A stretch of 64,000 nucleotides of DNA from Roseomonas sp. (GCA_020249775.1 JADCFA010000030.1:1-64000), one strand, 5' to 3'; positions 43,606 to 53,108 are shown, counted from the first letter of the stretch. The notes: generated by a model from the sequence alone, not told the origin. Program-made: numbers and translations.

Positions 43606-44878
43606 GGATCACCAGCCCACGCTCAGCGCGTGTGATCGCGGTGTAGAGCCAGCGCTTGCGGTCCTCCTCGGTGCGCGACAGTTGATCGTCATAGACAATC
43701 ACATTGGGCCATGAGCTTCCCTGAGCCTTATGACAGGTGATCGCGTAACCCCAGGAGGTTTCGATCATGCCGCGCATATCGCGCCAGTCACGCCTTTCGC
43801 GTTCCGGGTCGCGCTGCACATGCTCGTCGTAATGGCCCTTGTAAAAGCGGTGGCGGCCGGAGATTTCGTCGCCATCCTCAGTGGTAACGCTGGCGCGAAA
43901 GCTGAGCGGCCCGTCATCCTCGATGTCGGTCAGGTTCACGAACATGCCATTGATCAGGCCAAGATCGTGGCGGTTCCTGAGACAGATGATTTTCTCGTCA
44001 CACCCTTGCGGATAAGCGAAAGGAAAGCCTGCGGCTTCCTTCATTTGGCTATTGAGCCAGAGCCTTGTGTTATTGCGCCCGCAAATCACCTGCCCACCGC
44101 GCAGCATTTGCTCGGGGCCAACCGCACGGCGCGGCATTTTCCAGACATGCGCATCATGCGCGCCTGGGGGAATCTCAATGCCCTGCCGCGCCATGGTGGC
44201 CAGACGGATGATGGCGCTTTCCTCCGCCTGCCGATGGATTTCCGTCAGCATGATATCGGGCGTTGCCATGGTGAAAGCGCCAGTGCCCTTGATCGGCGGC
44301 AATTGGCCGGGATCACCCAGCACCAGGATCGGCTTGCCAAAGGCCAGCAGATCGGCAGCCATTTCCTCACCGACCATGGACACCTCGTCCAGCACGAGCA
44401 GTGACGCATCACGCAGCCGCGATTGCTCATTCAGCAAAAAGGTCGGGCGATGGATATCAGCCAGGCGCAATTCCAGCCGGCGCATTTGGATTTCGGCAAA
44501 GGCACGCTCGGCATATCCCATGCGGCCCAGGCTGCGTTGCAGATCAAACAGCTCCTTTTCGACGCGGGCGATTTCCTCCGGTGTCGCGTCCGAGACGCGA
44601 TAGATCAGGGAATGAATGGTCGAGGCCGGTGTGCCCTTGCGGGTCATCACCAGCGCGGCCTTGCCGGTAAAGGCTGCATAAAGCACAGCGCTGCACAGGC
44701 CTTGGTTGGGCTGCTCCTCAAGGCCAAGCGCATCAATGGCGGAACGGGTGGTGGTGGTCTTGCCCGATCCGGCATAGCCGAATAGCCGAAACACCTGCTG
44801 GTGCGCGCTGCGATTGTGATACCAATCCACAATCGCCCTGATGGCAGCTTCTTGTTGCGGTGAGGGTGTAAAGCTCAT
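43598..44878 (-). CDS. SF1 helicase (Dda/RecD2-like)
   Basis: The start ATG at 44878 follows GGGAGAGAC and overlaps the nuclease stop (ATGA). The 426 residues show a Walker A GYAGSGKTTT (about residues 34-43), a Walker B LLVLDEVSMVGEEMA, motif III LGDPGQLPP and motif VI YTAITRAERGLVIL. The compact size matches phage Dda-type 5'-3' helicases that assist replication fork and recombination. Confidence 0.88.
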   Translation of the reverse strand: MSFTPSPQQEAAIRAIVDWYHNRSAHQQVFRLFGYAGSGKTTTTRSAIDALGLEEQPNQGLCSAVLYAAFTGKAALVMTRKGTPASTIHSLIYRVSDATPEEIARVEKELFDLQRSLGRMGYAERAFAEIQMRRLELRLADIHRPTFLLNEQSRLRDASLLVLDEVSMVGEEMAADLLAFGKPILVLGDPGQLPPIKGTGAFTMATPDIMLTEIHRQAEESAIIRLATMARQGIEIPPGAHDAHVWKMPRRAVGPEQMLRGGQVICGRNNTRLWLNSQMKEAAGFPFAYPQGCDEKIICLRNRHDLGLINGMFVNLTDIEDDGPLSFRASVTTEDGDEISGRHRFYKGHYDEHVQRDPERERRDWRDMRGMIETSWGYAITCHKAQGSSWPNVIVYDDQLSRTEEDRKRWLYTAITRAERGLVILD

Positions 44879-45645
44879 GCGTGTCTCTCCCAACAGCGGG
44901 CCGCGTAGGGGCAGGCGCGGCAGAGGTAGAAATCGGCTTGTGCGGCGATGCGGGGCGGCAACTCGCGGGCCTCGGCAGCGCGAAGGACATCAACCGCGCG
45001 ATCGGACAGGCGCTGCGCCTCGGCAGCGTCAAAGGGCACGGCCTCGTGGTGCAGTGCCAGGCTGTCGCGGTTCACGGCGGTGAGTAGCGCCACCTCCAAT
45101 TCGAAATAGGCCATGTAAAGCTGCACCTGCGCGAAATAGATCGGCTTTGATTGGCGCAGCCCGTGCTTGACCAGATCGGTCCAGGATTTCTGACCAAGCG
45201 CTTTTGATTCCCAGAGCGCCGGCCAGCGAATGCCGATATCCGGCCCGGCGACGATCACACCATCCGCATGGCCACGCAGCTTGCCGCCGGCGCTGGTAAA
45301 GCCGAATTGCGTGCCCTCGGCATTGCGATCACGAAGGTCAAAGCCCGCCTGACGCAGCCAGCGAATGGCGAGTGCTTCTATCTGATGCCCGGCATCAAAG
45401 ATGCGTAGAATGCCCGCGGGGAAATCCCGTCCGGTATCCTTGGGCGTATGCGTCACCTCATAGACAAGCTTGCGCGCGCATTCCTCGCCAATGCGGCTGC
45501 CGCCGAGATAATCGCGTGGGGACTGACGTTGGTTGCGCGCGGTGATGGCTGCATCGATATGGGCATTGACGCGCGCAGCGGTATCGGCGCGGCCATCGGC
45601 GGCAATGCCATAGATCAGGCCTGAGTGGTGGTTCAGATCGAGCAT
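44875..45645 (-). CDS. PD-(D/E)XK nuclease, Cas4/RecB-like with Fe-S cysteines
   Basis: From the ATG at 45645 the product is 256 residues. The nuclease core shows GHADGVI and LWESKALGQKSWTDLVKHGL, then AQVQLYMAYFELE (QhXXY-like). The C-terminus has FYLCRACPYAARCW, part of a Cys cluster that usually binds 4Fe-4S in Cas4/AddB-type exonucleases. Together with the adjacent helicase it could form a phage DNA resection pair. Confidence 0.8.
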   Translation of the reverse strand: MLDLNHHSGLIYGIAADGRADTAARVNAHIDAAITARNQRQSPRDYLGGSRIGEECARKLVYEVTHTPKDTGRDFPAGILRIFDAGHQIEALAIRWLRQAGFDLRDRNAEGTQFGFTSAGGKLRGHADGVIVAGPDIGIRWPALWESKALGQKSWTDLVKHGLRQSKPIYFAQVQLYMAYFELEVALLTAVNRDSLALHHEAVPFDAAEAQRLSDRAVDVLRAAEARELPPRIAAQADFYLCRACPYAARCWERHA

Positions 45646-45652
45646 CTTTGCC

Positions 45653-46108
45653 TCAAAAAGGAATTGGGTCTGAAAGGGGATCGCGCTCAGCGACTTGCCG
45701 TTGCATGGCTTCCTGAAAACCATCCACGCAGGCTTCGATGATGCGATCGATCTCGGCCGGGCTACGGTCGTGAAAGGCTGCAAGCAGGCTCAGTTCCTGC
45801 AGCACCTCTGCCAATGGTCGGCGCGCGGCCTTGATGGCGGCTTCCTCCAAGGGGGTCTTGTCGATCATGCCGCCCATCCGCCGCGCGAGCGCGCTGCCCG
45901 CTTTTGAACAGGCCATGCTGCAAAAGCGGTAATGCGGAAATTCACCGATGCGCAGTTGGTGGATATAGCCAAAGCCCCGTGCCTCTCTTGCGCAGAGCGC
46001 GCAGGTAAGGCGCAGCACCTGATCCTCGGGCGTGCAGCCCGGCAGTGCTGTTGGGGGCTTGGCCGCGACGCGCGGGGCTGCGCGGCGCGACCAGCGGCGG
46101 GGCGGCAT
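45653..46108 (-). CDS. zinc-finger phage protein, 151 aa (DUF6511-like, tentative)
   Basis: The basic N-terminus is followed by a CALC-X(n)-FCSMAC cysteine quartet (about residues 36-66), likely a zinc site. The rest is helical (EVLQELSLLAAFHDRSPAEI, CVDGFQEAMQ). It resembles a small conserved family next to Cas4-like nucleases in alphaproteobacterial phages. The function is unknown; DNA binding is plausible. Confidence 0.6.
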   Translation of the reverse strand: MPPRRWSRRAAPRVAAKPPTALPGCTPEDQVLRLTCALCAREARGFGYIHQLRIGEFPHYRFCSMACSKAGSALARRMGGMIDKTPLEEAAIKAARRPLAEVLQELSLLAAFHDRSPAEIDRIIEACVDGFQEAMQRQVAERDPLSDPIPF

Positions 46109-46115
46109 GGGCGCA

Positions 46116-46865
46116 TTACCCGTTCAGCCAGGCTGGGCCACCACCGGCAAAGGCCGGGCCTGCGGCGGGCGGTGGCGCCGGTTGCGCAGCGGGCGCGGGT
46201 TGTGCGGGCGCAGCCCAGGCTGGCGCCTGTTCGGGCGCGGCTGCGGGGCTGGGCGCGGGTTGTGAACCCCATGCCGGTGCGGCAGCGGCTGGCGCATTGG
46301 TTGTCGCACGCGGCGGGCGCGGCGTTGGCGCTGCTGGCACGCTCTCACCGGCCATGACCTTGGTGTATTCGGGATCGCTCGCCAGCAGCACGCGGTCGAT
46401 CTTGTTGGTCTCGGAATAGCGAGCGTCGCTTGCGGGTTCGACGCGCAGCTTGGCGGCAAAGGTAATGCCATGCAGGTCGGAAAGCCCGCGCAGCACCCGC
46501 TTGCCGCGTGCCGCGTCACTCATATCCTGCGGATCGAGGCCCAATGCGCTGTCGATCATGGCGCGGAACATACCCTTGGAGATCTTCCAGCCGATCGAGA
46601 CGCCATGCTCGTCGAGCTTGCCGCCCATCACGGTGAAGGTCTGCCAGAATTTCCGCCGCGCCAGCGGGCCATCGGTGATGGTGAATTCGCAATCCAGCAT
46701 GCGCACATCGCTGCCGGGCGATTTCGCGCCCTTGAGCACGCCGCGATCGGCCTCACCATCACCATCCAGGCCGCCACGGCGGATCTGCATGGTGATTTTG
46801 ACAAAGCTGCCATCTGGCAGGATGTCCGTATTGCGCGGCAATTCCGCATCATTCATGTCAAGCAT
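46116..46865 (-). CDS. phage single-strand DNA-binding-like protein
   Basis: The 249 residues comprise an OB-like N-terminal part (SFVKITMQIRRGGLDGDGEA, FWQTFTVMGGKLDEHGVSIG, GITFAAKLRVEPASD). A long Ala/Pro/Gln-rich disordered tail ends WLNG. This is the layout of DUF669/SSB-like phage proteins placed beside Sak4-type recombinases. The tail lacks the acidic tip of bacterial SSB, so partner binding may differ. Confidence 0.65.
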   Translation of the reverse strand: MLDMNDAELPRNTDILPDGSFVKITMQIRRGGLDGDGEADRGVLKGAKSPGSDVRMLDCEFTITDGPLARRKFWQTFTVMGGKLDEHGVSIGWKISKGMFRAMIDSALGLDPQDMSDAARGKRVLRGLSDLHGITFAAKLRVEPASDARYSETNKIDRVLLASDPEYTKVMAGESVPAAPTPRPPRATTNAPAAAAPAWGSQPAPSPAAAPEQAPAWAAPAQPAPAAQPAPPPAAGPAFAGGGPAWLNG

Positions 46866-46882
46866 GGGTGCTTCCTTTCGGC

Positions 46883-47716
46883 TCAGGCGGTGGGGGTGGT
46901 GTTGATTTTGTGGAGCAGGGCCGCGAGATCGGCGGGCTCGGTTTCATCGAGGCGGCCGGAACGATCCTTCGCTGGCAGGCCGAAGCTATTGCCGGCACGG
47001 CAGACCAAGCGCCGCTCGCTGCCGCGTTCGGGGTCGTGACGCCAGGCATCGCCCTCGCGCTGGAACAGGCCCATGGAGACGACCTGATCGACGATGCCCG
47101 GCAATTCGCGCGCGGCCTTGCCGCCTTCCATTTGCGGCTGCCAGGTGACGCGGCCGAATTCATCGGTGACGCGTTCCAGAATGCCGACCATGATGGTGGT
47201 CTTACCCGGCGCGTGTTGCAGATGCTTCAGCAGCCCGATCACTTCGCGCGCGAGCAAGCCATAGGCGCCGCGCGTGTCTGGCTTGCCGGTCTTGTCGGAA
47301 AACGCCTCGGGCCGCGTCTTTGCCCAGGCCATGGCTTGGCGCGTCAGATCGGTGATACTGTCGAGAAAGACGATGGACTTGCCGGCGATCAGCCGCACCA
47401 GATCGGGATGCGCGGTGGCAAGGTGCTGGTAATGCGCCTCTGAGAAAAACCCATTCGGATCGGCAGCCGGGTTTACACCGCCAATCAGGCAGGCGATGGC
47501 AATCGCATCGTCAAAGCGACGGATGGGGATGCTGTCGCCCCGCCAATCCTGGACGGATTTCAGACCGGCTTCGAGGTCGATGCAGATCGTCTCGGCGGCA
47601 GGCAGGGTTTTGAGCTGGGAGGTCTTGCCGACACCACTCGGGCCGAATAGCGCCAAAGTGGTTTTATTGGCCGCGCGCGAAAGGCGCTCATCGGCCGTGA
47701 CAATGCGCAATGCCAT
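46883..47716 (-). CDS. RecA-like ATPase, Sak4-type recombinase
   Basis: The 277-residue protein has a Walker A LFGPSGVGKTSQLKTLP (about residues 23-39), a Walker B SIVFLDSITDLTRQAM and a RecA-like core without the RecA N- and C-terminal domains. Sak4 proteins promote single-strand annealing with a phage SSB, which is encoded next door. The start ATG at 47716 overlaps the upstream stop. Confidence 0.82.
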   Translation of the reverse strand: MALRIVTADERLSRAANKTTLALFGPSGVGKTSQLKTLPAAETICIDLEAGLKSVQDWRGDSIPIRRFDDAIAIACLIGGVNPAADPNGFFSEAHYQHLATAHPDLVRLIAGKSIVFLDSITDLTRQAMAWAKTRPEAFSDKTGKPDTRGAYGLLAREVIGLLKHLQHAPGKTTIMVGILERVTDEFGRVTWQPQMEGGKAARELPGIVDQVVSMGLFQREGDAWRHDPERGSERRLVCRAGNSFGLPAKDRSGRLDETEPADLAALLHKINTTPTA

Positions 47717-48258
47717 CAGTTTAACCCTTCGCTGCTGGGGTGGGGGCCGGCCATGGCATCGCCATCGCGGCGTGCGGTTTCGCTGAGCAGGGTTAGGCGA
47801 TAGGTCGGGCGGCCGGTCTGCACGGTACGTGCCGGTTCAAAAACTTTGCGGATGCGCTCGGGCCAGGCGGTATAGGCGCGCTCGGGAACCTTGAAGGCGA
47901 TCTCAAGGTAGTCGAGCGGGTTTTCGCCGCCGGCGCGGATTTCCTCGGCCAGCCGTGCAAGCCGCGTCTGGTCCCATTCCACTTTCTTTGGCAATTCGGC
48001 GGTGACTTCCACCGAGCCATCCTGAAAGCGCACTATGCCGGTATCCTTGCCGGCCATGCCGCGTGCTGCGATGGCGCGCTGCTGGTAGCGAAGGGCAATC
48101 GCACTTTCGATCCAGGCTTGCATGCGCTTGGCAGCATCAGCCGCCTCGCGGGCATCTGATTGAAGAAGGGCCAGATGCTCGGCAGGTAGCGCGACGACAT
48201 CGCCCATTGGCATGTGGCGCAGTGCTTCGAGTGTGGGGCGATTGGAGAGCGCGTGCAT
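47716..48258 (-). CDS. phage recombination-associated protein, 180 aa
   Basis: This helical, charged protein (EHLALLQSDAREAADAAKRM, RLARLAEEIRAGGENPLDYL) is found with Sak4-like genes in alphaproteobacterial phages. It overlaps both neighbours by ATGA junctions, so its expression is coupled to them. The family name and activity are not recognised. Confidence 0.6.
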   Translation of the reverse strand: MHALSNRPTLEALRHMPMGDVVALPAEHLALLQSDAREAADAAKRMQAWIESAIALRYQQRAIAARGMAGKDTGIVRFQDGSVEVTAELPKKVEWDQTRLARLAEEIRAGGENPLDYLEIAFKVPERAYTAWPERIRKVFEPARTVQTGRPTYRLTLLSETARRDGDAMAGPHPSSEGLN

Positions 48259-48644
48259 CAGGCGATCCCCCGCTGCAGCTTTTGCAGCAGCGCCGCCGAG
48301 GCCATGCCGCGGCTATTCGTGCTGCGCGGCCGCACCACCAGAATATAGGCGAAGCATTCCGTACCCATGCGCCGTTGCAGCAGGTGGCAGAGCCCTGCCT
48401 CAGCCATGGCAAAGGCGCGACGCGCGACCAATTCCAACTCATCGCGCCTCTCAGGCGGTAGTTCGGTCGCAAGCTTGTCCCGATCACGCGCAAGCAGGCC
48501 GATATGATAGGTGATGGCATCGCCCGCTGCCGCATCGGCAAAGCGATCGCAGAGGGTGTTTTCGTTCAAGACAAGATCAAGCAGCGCTGCCAGATCAGCC
48601 GCGTCAGCAGGCGGTGATTGATCCGGATTTTGCGGGAGCATCAT
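48258..48644 (-). CDS. small phage protein, 128 aa
   Basis: From the ATG at 48644 (GGAGG five bases upstream) the product is mostly helical (AADLAALLDLVLNENTLCDR, ELELVARRAFAMAEAGLCHL). It lies in the same operon as the recombinase. No domain is recognised. Confidence 0.55.
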   Translation of the reverse strand: MMLPQNPDQSPPADAADLAALLDLVLNENTLCDRFADAAAGDAITYHIGLLARDRDKLATELPPERRDELELVARRAFAMAEAGLCHLLQRRMGTECFAYILVVRPRSTNSRGMASAALLQKLQRGIA

Positions 48645-48705
48645 GCGGTCCTCCGTGATGTTAGGGGTCTCGCTGAGTAATTACGTATTTGCGCGCCAAA
48701 AATTC

Positions 48706-49290
48706 TCACGACCTCAAAGACACAGTCGCAGCGCGGTGTGTTCTGCGCGTTGCGCATGGCGATGCACCCATGATGCGCAGCCAGCAGCGCAGCTCCTGCA
48801 GCTCGCGATAGAAGGTGGCGGTGGAGACATTGCTCGCCGCGCGCGTTGCCGCGATGTCGCGATGCGTAAAGATGCTGCGCAGCAATGCGCGCTGCGCATC
48901 GGGCATCTCATCCGCCGCATGTGTCATGGCGAGATGGGCATCCAGACCATGCGCAGGTGCGGCAAGGCTGCGCAGGATCCCGGCGGCCTCCTTGCTGTCC
49001 AGCGAGACGGAGGGCGGGGCGCAGGGGCGGCGTGCCTGATCGGCGATGGCGCGCCGCGCGATGATGGCAACAAAGCCGCCCCAGGAACCGCGTGCCGGGT
49101 CGAAATGGATGCTGGCCTGCAGCAGGGCCAGCAGGATGTCCTGGATCAGGTCGTCACGATCGGCGGCAGCGATTCGACGATTCCGCGCTGCCTTGGCAGC
49201 CAGAATGCGGGCCAGTTTCAGGGCCTCCTCAATCTGACTTTTCTCCCATTTCTGAGGCAGTTCTGACCCGTTGTTCTGTTGTCTGTTCAT
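48706..49290 (-). CDS. sigma-70-like protein, first gene of the phage early operon
   Basis: The start ATG at 49290 (MNRQQNNGSELPQKWEKSQI) gives 194 residues. Residues about 30-90 resemble sigma region 2 (ADRDDLIQDILLALLQASIH, GSWGGFVAIIARRAIADQAR). The C-terminal HTH-like part resembles region 4 (DAQRALLRSIFTHRDIAATR, AASNVSTATFYRELQELRCW). It is the first gene downstream of the GGGGTGCA array, so it may switch phage transcription. It could also be a divergent transcription factor rather than a true sigma. Confidence 0.7.
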   Translation of the reverse strand: MNRQQNNGSELPQKWEKSQIEEALKLARILAAKAARNRRIAAADRDDLIQDILLALLQASIHFDPARGSWGGFVAIIARRAIADQARRPCAPPSVSLDSKEAAGILRSLAAPAHGLDAHLAMTHAADEMPDAQRALLRSIFTHRDIAATRAASNVSTATFYRELQELRCWLRIMGASPCATRRTHRAATVSLRS

Positions 49291-49345
49291 GTTGCGACCT
49301 CTCGCGCTTGGCTGATTTCGATGGGCCAAGGCGAGCCGAGCGGTC

Positions 49346-49521
49346 GGGGGTGCGCCTAGTGCAAAGGGGTGCAAGGGGGTGCAAAAGGGGTGCGTCGAAG
49401 CGCGATTTCGCGTGATGCACCCCCATATGGATCAATGGCTTAGATAGGAAAAACAGGGGGTGCAGGGGGTCAGACCCGTGCAGGCATTGCACCCCCTCTT
49501 GCACCCCCCACTGCACCCCCC
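49346..49521. repeat. nine-copy GGGGTGCA repeat array (direct and inverted)
   Basis: Direct copies start at 49346, 49366, 49375, 49387 and 49456. Inverted TGCACCCCC copies start at 49416, 49488, 49500 and 49512. The copies are 8-10 bp and mostly exact, and the spacing is irregular. Such clustered sites are typical of iterons bound by an initiator, or of an operator array bound by a repressor. Confidence 0.85.
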
Positions 49522-49559
49522 GGCACTTTCAAATTGGGGCTGGACTCACGCTAGGGTGA

Positions 49560-49574
49560 GAACATAAAGTGAAC
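49560..49574. promoter_or_regulatory. LexA-box-like GAAC-N7-GAAC
   Basis: GAAC-ATAAAGT-GAAC (49560-49574) matches the alphaproteobacterial LexA direct-repeat box GAAC-N7-GAAC exactly. It sits just upstream of the rightward phage genes and just outside the repeat array. It would tie prophage induction, or a phage regulator, to the SOS response. Confidence 0.7.
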
Positions 49575-49616
49575 ATACAGTTTCCTATCCAGGGATAGAT
49601 CAGGGACCAGGTTCCT

Positions 49617-49874
49617 ATGCCGCTTGTGATTGCCTATGCCAGAGAAACTGCCTTCAGCCCGAAGTCGGAACGGGCCGCGCCCGAGATCCGCGCCGTTGCG
49701 CAATCGGCTCGTGCGGTTCTTCGTGCCAGATTCGTTGACTCATATGCTGCCCTGGCGGTAGCGAATGATGTCTTCGAATTTCGGCGATTCCAGCACGTCG
49801 AAAGAGAGCCCCACGCATGGCAACGGCTGGTTAACCGTTGCTCGGGGGACGACAATGTCTCAAATTTTAGATAA
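49617..49874 (+). CDS. possible small leader gene, 85 aa
   Basis: The frame starts at an ATG just after the LexA-like site and runs to 49874, overlapping the next gene start by 20 bp. The protein is Arg/Ala-rich with no motif, and the ribosome site is poor. It may be a leader peptide or a chance frame. Confidence 0.3.
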   Translation: MPLVIAYARETAFSPKSERAAPEIRAVAQSARAVLRARFVDSYAALAVANDVFEFRRFQHVEREPHAWQRLVNRCSGDDNVSNFR

Positions 49875-50562
49875 TCATCGCCATGGCTCTTTGCGCGCCA
49901 CGCCGAAAAACAAGGTTTTCTATCAAATCCACGAGGCGAAGGACCGGCTGGGGCTGTCCATGTTGGATATGGCTGTCCTTGTTGCAGAAAAAAAGCTGCT
50001 GCTTTCCGCTGCCCTGGGTGGGATTTTGGTGGAAGATGGGATTCTTGAGGAAGGGCTCGATTTTGGCTGCACGCATATGCCGCTATGCCAAAATTTCGTT
50101 CATGGCCTTGTGGACCTGCGCCCTGAGGATGGTTGGGAAGTCCTGCGCGCTGGTTCGCACACAATCAACTTGCTCGCGGCAGAGAAAGGCCATTATCGAC
50201 GGCTCATCGACAGCAAATCAAATGCCTCTGGCCGGCTGGTCACGCGCGAGGATGTCGGGCTGCGGCACGAAGAACTGACGCGTTACCTCGCCTTTGAACA
50301 ATCGCTTGAAGATGCCGCGCCTACCGTGCGACAGGAAAAGCGGCGCGCGCCCACGGCTTATGATTGGGAAGCAGCGCAGCTTGAGGCGTTTCGGCTGGTC
50401 TATTTCGAAGGCGTGCCGCCATCCTTTGGTGCGCTTATTCGCCATATCCAGGGCTGGTACATCGCCAAGGGCGGCCGTGTGCCGGATGAAAGCACCCTGA
50501 AGCGGCGCCTCAAGAAATTCTGGACCGTCTTTGGGCCGGAGGCGCAGGACAAGGCCGCCTGA
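49855..50562 (+). CDS. phage protein of unknown function, 235 aa
   Basis: From the ATG at 49855 the protein has a long mixed region (YQIHEAKDRLGLSMLDMAVL). It ends in a short basic helix-rich segment (STLKRRLKKFWTVFGPEAQD) resembling homeodomain-like tails of phage regulators. It lies rightward of the LexA box and the GGGGTGCA array, so it is a candidate for a phage repressor or initiator that binds them. The family is not recognised. Confidence 0.6.
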   Translation: MSQILDNHRHGSLRATPKNKVFYQIHEAKDRLGLSMLDMAVLVAEKKLLLSAALGGILVEDGILEEGLDFGCTHMPLCQNFVHGLVDLRPEDGWEVLRAGSHTINLLAAEKGHYRRLIDSKSNASGRLVTREDVGLRHEELTRYLAFEQSLEDAAPTVRQEKRRAPTAYDWEAAQLEAFRLVYFEGVPPSFGALIRHIQGWYIAKGGRVPDESTLKRRLKKFWTVFGPEAQDKAA

Positions 50563-50640
50563 GCCTCGCCGCGCGAGCGCGTGAGAAAAACACGCCTCGA
50601 TTTACGTAATTACATGGCAGGAAATCCACGCGGAGCCGCG

Positions 50641-50837
50641 ATGCCCCTGCCACATGCGAATCCCCACCTCCCGCCGCACCTCCGCGAGGTCTGCGACATC
50701 CTCGCCCGCGGATTACTGCGGCTGCGCAGCCGCGCGGTGGTGCGGGAAGCACCAGTGCCAGCAGCAAGTGGAGAAATTCGACTACACTTTCCGGCACCCC
50801 AGCGCCGTGATGCGAACCGGCCTAACCGGAGAAACGC

Positions 50838-50841
<4 letters not shown>
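50641..50841 (+). CDS. small protein of the DUF2924/recombinase cassette
   Basis: The frame 50641-50841 (66 residues) reads MPLPHANPHLPPHLREVCDI, LARGLLRLRSRAVVREAP and GEIRLHFPAPQRRDANRPN. It is a small conserved protein encoded upstream of DUF2924 genes in many alphaproteobacteria. Its stop overlaps the DUF2924 start. An upstream GTG at 50581 would lengthen it. The function is unknown. Confidence 0.6.
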
Positions 50842-51340
<499 letters not shown>

Positions 51341-51344
<4 letters not shown>

Positions 51345-52693
51345 AGTGCAAAGCCACCGCCGACGCCACCATGCCCGCCACGATCAAGAAAATCCGCGCC
51401 GCCGTCTACACGCGCAAGTCGAGCGAAGAAGGGCTCGATATGGAATTCAACTCCCTCGATGCGCAGCGCGAGGCGTGTGAGGCCTATATTGCCAGCCAGC
51501 GGTCCGAGGGCTGGGTATTGGTGGCCGACCGCTACGATGATGGCGGTGTTTCCGGCGGCACGCTGGAGCGGCCAGCCCTGAAACGCCTGCTGGCCGATAT
51601 CGAGCGCGGCCTGATTGATGTCGTGGTGGTCTATAAGATCGACCGCCTGTCGCGCGCGCTGATGGATTTCGCCAAGCTTGTGGAGGTGTTCGACGCGAAT
51701 AATGTGACGTTTGTTTCCGTCACGCAGTCCTTCAACACGACCACCAGCATGGGGCGCCTCACGCTGAACATCCTGCTCAGCTTCGCGCAGTTTGAGCGGG
51801 AAGTGATCGGGGAGCGCATTCGCGACAAGGTGGCGGCATCCCGCGCGCGTGGCATCTGGATGGGTGGCTTTGTGCCGCTTGGTTATGACGCACGAGACCG
51901 CAGGCTGATCGTGAACGAAGCCGAAGCCGTGCTGGTACGGCGCATCTTTGAGGATTTTGTGAAAACAGAATCCGGCACGAAGCTGGTGCAGGCATTGCGC
52001 GCCGAGGGCGCCACCACCAAACGCGGCCGCCCCTTCACAAAAAGCGACGTCTATCGCGTGCTCAGCAACCGAACCTATCTGGGCCAGGCGATGCACAAGG
52101 GGAAGTCGCACCCCGGCGAGCATGGCGCCATCGTGCCGCAAGCGCTGTGGGACACCGCCCATGCATTACTGACCATCAGCCCACGAACACGCGCCAACCG
52201 GACGCGCTGCCAGACTCCTGCTTTGCTGCGTGGGTTGATCTTTGACAGCGATGGGCGGGCCATGTCGCCCACGCATACGCGGGGCCGGCGCGGCCAGCGA
52301 TACCGCTACTATGTCAGCCAGTCGGTGCTGAAGGGCAGCGCCGCGGACGGGCCGGCCATTGCGCGCATCTCCGCCGGCGAAATCGAGGGCATCGTGATCG
52401 CGCAGCTGCGCGGCCTGCTGCGCCAGCCTGAGATAGTCCTGGGCGCCTGGCGCGCGGCACGGTTGGCAGCGCCGGGACTGACAGAGGACGAGGCGCGTTT
52501 GGCCCTGGAACGGCTCGACCCGCTTTGGGAGGAGATCTTCCCCGCCGAGCAGACGCGGATCCTCCGGCTTTTGGTGGATAGGGTGGACCTTGGGCCTGAT
52601 GGCGCCGATGTGCGGATGAAGCTGGAGGGGCTGGCCAGCCTGGCGCGGGAATTGGCCGCCCCCGGCGCGGACTGGGCAAGGGCTGCCGCATGA
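51341..52693 (+). CDS. large serine recombinase (integrase)
   Basis: The 450-residue protein has the resolvase N-terminal domain: AAVYTRKSSEEGLDMEFNSL with the catalytic Ser near residue 27, YDDGGVSGGTLERPALKRLL, VVVYKIDRLSRALMDFAKLV, FAQFEREVIGERIRDKVAAS. A recombinase domain (SGTKLVQALRAEGATTKRGR) and a zinc/coiled-coil C-terminus follow, shorter than in large phage integrases. It probably catalyses prophage integration and excision. Confidence 0.9.
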
Positions 52694-53085
52694 CCGGCGA
52701 GGCGCAAATGTTGACCATCCGCGTGCCGCTGGCGCCACGCAAGCTGCCCAGTGGGCGAAAGCTGGTGCTGACGCCAGAAGGAAACGCGATCGAGGCGCCG
52801 GCAAATGTGGATATCACGCTGGTCAAAGCCCTGGCGCGGGCCTTTCGCTGGCGCCGGATGATCGAAACAGGCCGGCACGCAACCGTCGCCGAGCTGGCGG
52901 CGGCGGAGAAAATCAATCCATCCTATGTCAGCCGGGTACTACGGCTGACGCTGCTCTCGCCCACCATGGTCGAGGCGATACTGGCGGGGCGGCAGCCGGA
53001 GGGGGTGACGCTGCCGTGGCTGCTGGAAGGGGTGCCGGTGGGGTGGGGGGAGCAGCAGTCGGGTTTCACTGGGGCGTCGCAGTAG
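52690..53085 (+). CDS. HTH protein of the recombinase cassette
   Basis: The 131-residue protein has a helix-turn-helix (HATVAELAAAEKINPSYVSR, VLRLTLLSPTMVEAILAGRQ) of the type often encoded just after alphaproteobacterial site-specific recombinases. It overlaps the recombinase stop. It may control direction of recombination, as an excisionase-like factor. Confidence 0.7.
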   Translation: MTGEAQMLTIRVPLAPRKLPSGRKLVLTPEGNAIEAPANVDITLVKALARAFRWRRMIETGRHATVAELAAAEKINPSYVSRVLRLTLLSPTMVEAILAGRQPEGVTLPWLLEGVPVGWGEQQSGFTGASQ

Positions 53086-53108
53086 CGGGCGTCCCGGGCC
53101 ATCACTAT

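Larger units (their letters stand above)
49291..49616. promoter_or_regulatory. phage control region between early operon and rightward genes
   Basis: These 326 bp hold nine GGGGTGC sites in both orientations (49346-49521), a small CGCGATT-TCGCG dyad (about 49401-49412) and the LexA-like site at 49560. No gene is seen. The minus-strand early operon begins at 49290 and plus-strand genes begin at 49617 or 49855. The region is therefore the likely control centre and possibly the replication origin. Confidence 0.75.
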
